Of a DNA stretch of 6,301 nt, positions 5,001 to 6,301 are shown piece by piece. The DNA is from Bacteroidota bacterium (GTDB lineage: Bacteria; Bacteroidota; Rhodothermia; Rhodothermales; Bin80). Under the pieces are notes generated by a model. That model worked only from the letters and a program-made list of their open reading frames with translations. It was not told the origin of the DNA and did not search any database. How positions within the stretch are numbered: position 1 is the first letter of the stretch; each line of letters starts with the position of its first letter. A program made the translations under genes and the position numbers. The stretch spans positions 1 to 6,301 of the forward strand of contig JAPPBZ010000296.1 of NCBI GenBank assembly GCA_026702635.1, in the 5' to 3' direction.

Positions 5001-6301
5001 CTACAATTCTACGATACGTTCCAGTTGCAAAAGCCGAACATCAGCGACTGCCTTCCCCGGGATGCTGATTGCCCGCAATACAAGCGGATTTTGCCCGACT
5101 TCAAGAGAGATGGGTCCGAGTACAACCGAGCGAAAATCCTTGACGTACGACTCAATTCTCTGTACACGATCTTCCTCCATCCCGTATTCAGCCGGATCGT
5201 GTGCATCCACAATCGTAGCTTGCAGCGAAGCGTCGCCAAAGCTCAAGTCAATCTGAGCGCCTTCATTCCCGACTGCTGTTGTGTAGTACAGTGTCGCTTT
5301 GTATTCCCCAGTAGTCAAAACATCTGCGTCCCATAGAATGGAATCCTGTGTGCTCGTCCAGTTGGTCAGAAAGCTGTCATTGGGATACTGATTGGAGCGT
5401 TGGATCCCTTCCGATGCCGTCGCATCCCGGGCGGGAAGCCAGGTAATTCTTTCATCTTCAGAACCAATGGTAAAGGGACGCGTCCGGTAGGATTCGGGAA
5501 CTACCTCACGAATCCAACGTGCCTTTGCTTCTTCCAGAGAATCCGCTAATTCAGGATACTCAGAAGCCAAATCCACACGCTGCTCTCGATCATTCACCAT
5601 ATCGAAGAGTCCTCCCGAATGCCCTAAACGATAGGTTTGAGTCCTTACACTCGTGCGTCCTCTCCAGTGAGAAAAAATGAGCCGCTCTGGCATAAACTCG
5701 ACCTCCCCTAGAAGTAACGGGGCAAAGCTGACTCCATCCAATGGGTAATTGGTATTGAGATCAATATTGCTGAACTCAGCCAGGGTTGGCATCAGATCAA
5801 TAGCAGCTGTGATATCAGTAACCACAGTCCCCTCAGCAATCACACCAGGCCATTGCATCAGGAGTGGTGAGCGAACACCTCCCTCATCCGTAGATCCTTT
5901 CCTGCCTTTCATACCGGCATTCCATCGCGGGCCATTCGGACCATTGTCCGAAAAGTAGAGCACAATGGTCTCCTCCGTGAGAGATAAATCGTCCAAAAGC
6001 GTTAAAACCCTGCCGACATTCCAATCAATATTGAGCATCATGGCGAGAGCTGCCCGTGTATGGAGAGTATCTTCCTGTTCCGGGGATCGGGGACGTTGCC
6101 GAAGCTCCGACACCCGATTCCACCACTCATCGGGTACCTGCATCGGGGAATGTGGCGTGTTATATGGCAAAAAAACAAGAAACGGGGATTCCGAATGCGT
6201 ACGCATAAACTCCACTGCAGACTCCGTCAAATCATCCGGTAGATATCCACTCCCTTGAACGAGTTCACCATTTGTTTCCAGAGGTGGAGAAAAATAATGT
6301 C
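5001..6301 (-). CDS. Sulfatase (S1 / arylsulfatase family), 5'-truncated by the window edge
   Basis: The open frame continues unbroken to base 6301, so the gene starts beyond the window; the TTG codon at 6230 is internal. Upstream of it the reading gives HYFSPPLETNGELVQG, ordinary sulfatase sequence. The alkaline-phosphatase-fold core shows LPYNTPHSPMQVPDEW (the His codon is 6150-6152), YFSDNGPNG with the metal-ligand pair Asp (5946-5948) and Asn (5943-5945), then GMKGRKGSTDEGGVRSP, whose first Lys (5907-5909) usually contacts the substrate sulfate. LFDMVNDREQRVDLASEYPEL closes the core. The formylglycine motif (C/S-x-P-x-R) lies outside the window, so activity cannot be confirmed. A beta-rich domain of about 145 residues follows (5016-5447). 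The family hydrolyses sulfate esters, often on algal polysaccharides, and is normally exported; the signal peptide would also be outside. Substrate unknown. It is convergent with the PBP gene, with a 164-bp gap. Confidence 0.95.
   Translation of the reverse strand, partial: HYFSPPLETNGELVQGSGYLPDDLTESAVEFMRTHSESPFLVFLPYNTPHSPMQVPDEWWNRVSELRQRPRSPEQEDTLHTRAALAMMLNIDWNVGRVLTLLDDLSLTEETIVLYFSDNGPNGPRWNAGMKGRKGSTDEGGVRSPLLMQWPGVIAEGTVVTDITAAIDLMPTLAEFSNIDLNTNYPLDGVSFAPLLLGEVEFMPERLIFSHWRGRTSVRTQTYRLGHSGGLFDMVNDREQRVDLASEYPELADSLEEAKARWIREVVPESYRTRPFTIGSEDERITWLPARDATASEGIQRSNQYPNDSFLTNWTSTQDSILWDADVLTTGEYKATLYYTTAVGNEGAQIDLSFGDASLQATIVDAHDPAEYGMEEDRVQRIESYVKDFRSVVLGPISLEVGQNPLVLRAISIPGKAVADVRLLQLERIVEL

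Noticed and set aside
6228..6230. TTG at 6230 as the start of the sulfatase
   Set aside because: The frame stays open to the window edge and the upstream translation is typical sulfatase sequence; a start here would lose the catalytic formylglycine region.
5965..6258. 97-codon plus-strand frame opposite the sulfatase, with others at 5025-5336 and 5749-5958
   Set aside because: The minus strand carries continuous sulfatase sequence with its metal-binding motif across this region; the plus-strand translations are not protein-like.

Overview
The window holds five protein genes, two of them cut by the window edges, arranged in strictly alternating orientation: secreted protein (-, partial), ispG (+), rhomboid protease (-), bifunctional class A PBP (+), sulfatase (-, partial). 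No tRNA, rRNA, CRISPR array, insertion sequence or phage gene is visible. The flavour is a free-living Gram-negative bacterium, most likely in or near Bacteroidota (perhaps a Rhodothermia/Balneolia-type lineage). The pointers are Gly-rich N-terminal rhomboid wording (GGFGGFG then FPPIIKNLLIIN), a PBP1A linker of the kind I associate with Bacteroidota, start codons without clear Shine-Dalgarno sequences, and a large secreted sulfatase. This placement is inference. The short, single-module IspG is a mild counter-signal, because Bacteroidia usually carry a longer form.

Left edge (1-444): the first 66 codons of a minus-strand gene with an obvious signal peptide, then a 245-bp divergent intergenic region with weak promoter-like elements facing both ways and several short inverted repeats. 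Next comes ispG (445-1536), the penultimate enzyme of the MEP isoprenoid pathway, with all iron-sulfur ligands intact. Only 57 bp separate it from the convergent rhomboid-family intramembrane serine protease (1594-2235), whose catalytic Ser and His are both present.

Centre and right: a 288-bp divergent gap without a recognisable gene carries a perfect 14-bp palindrome plus a third copy of its half-site, just upstream of a complete 770-residue penicillin-binding protein 1A (2524-4836). A 164-bp convergent gap with no convincing terminator follows. The right edge is the C-terminal three-quarters or so of an S1-type sulfatase (5001-6301) with an extra C-terminal beta-rich domain; its formylglycine motif lies outside the window.

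The genes do not form an operon or a shared pathway. ispG (isoprenoids, including the undecaprenyl lipid carrier) and PBP1A (peptidoglycan polymerisation) are both linked to envelope synthesis in a broad sense, but each gene appears to be its own transcription unit. I see no evidence of a novel multi-gene system. The observations most worth following are the palindrome upstream of the PBP gene, the lone pair of cysteines in the PBP linker, the sulfatase accessory domain, and the IspG type relative to the apparent taxonomy.
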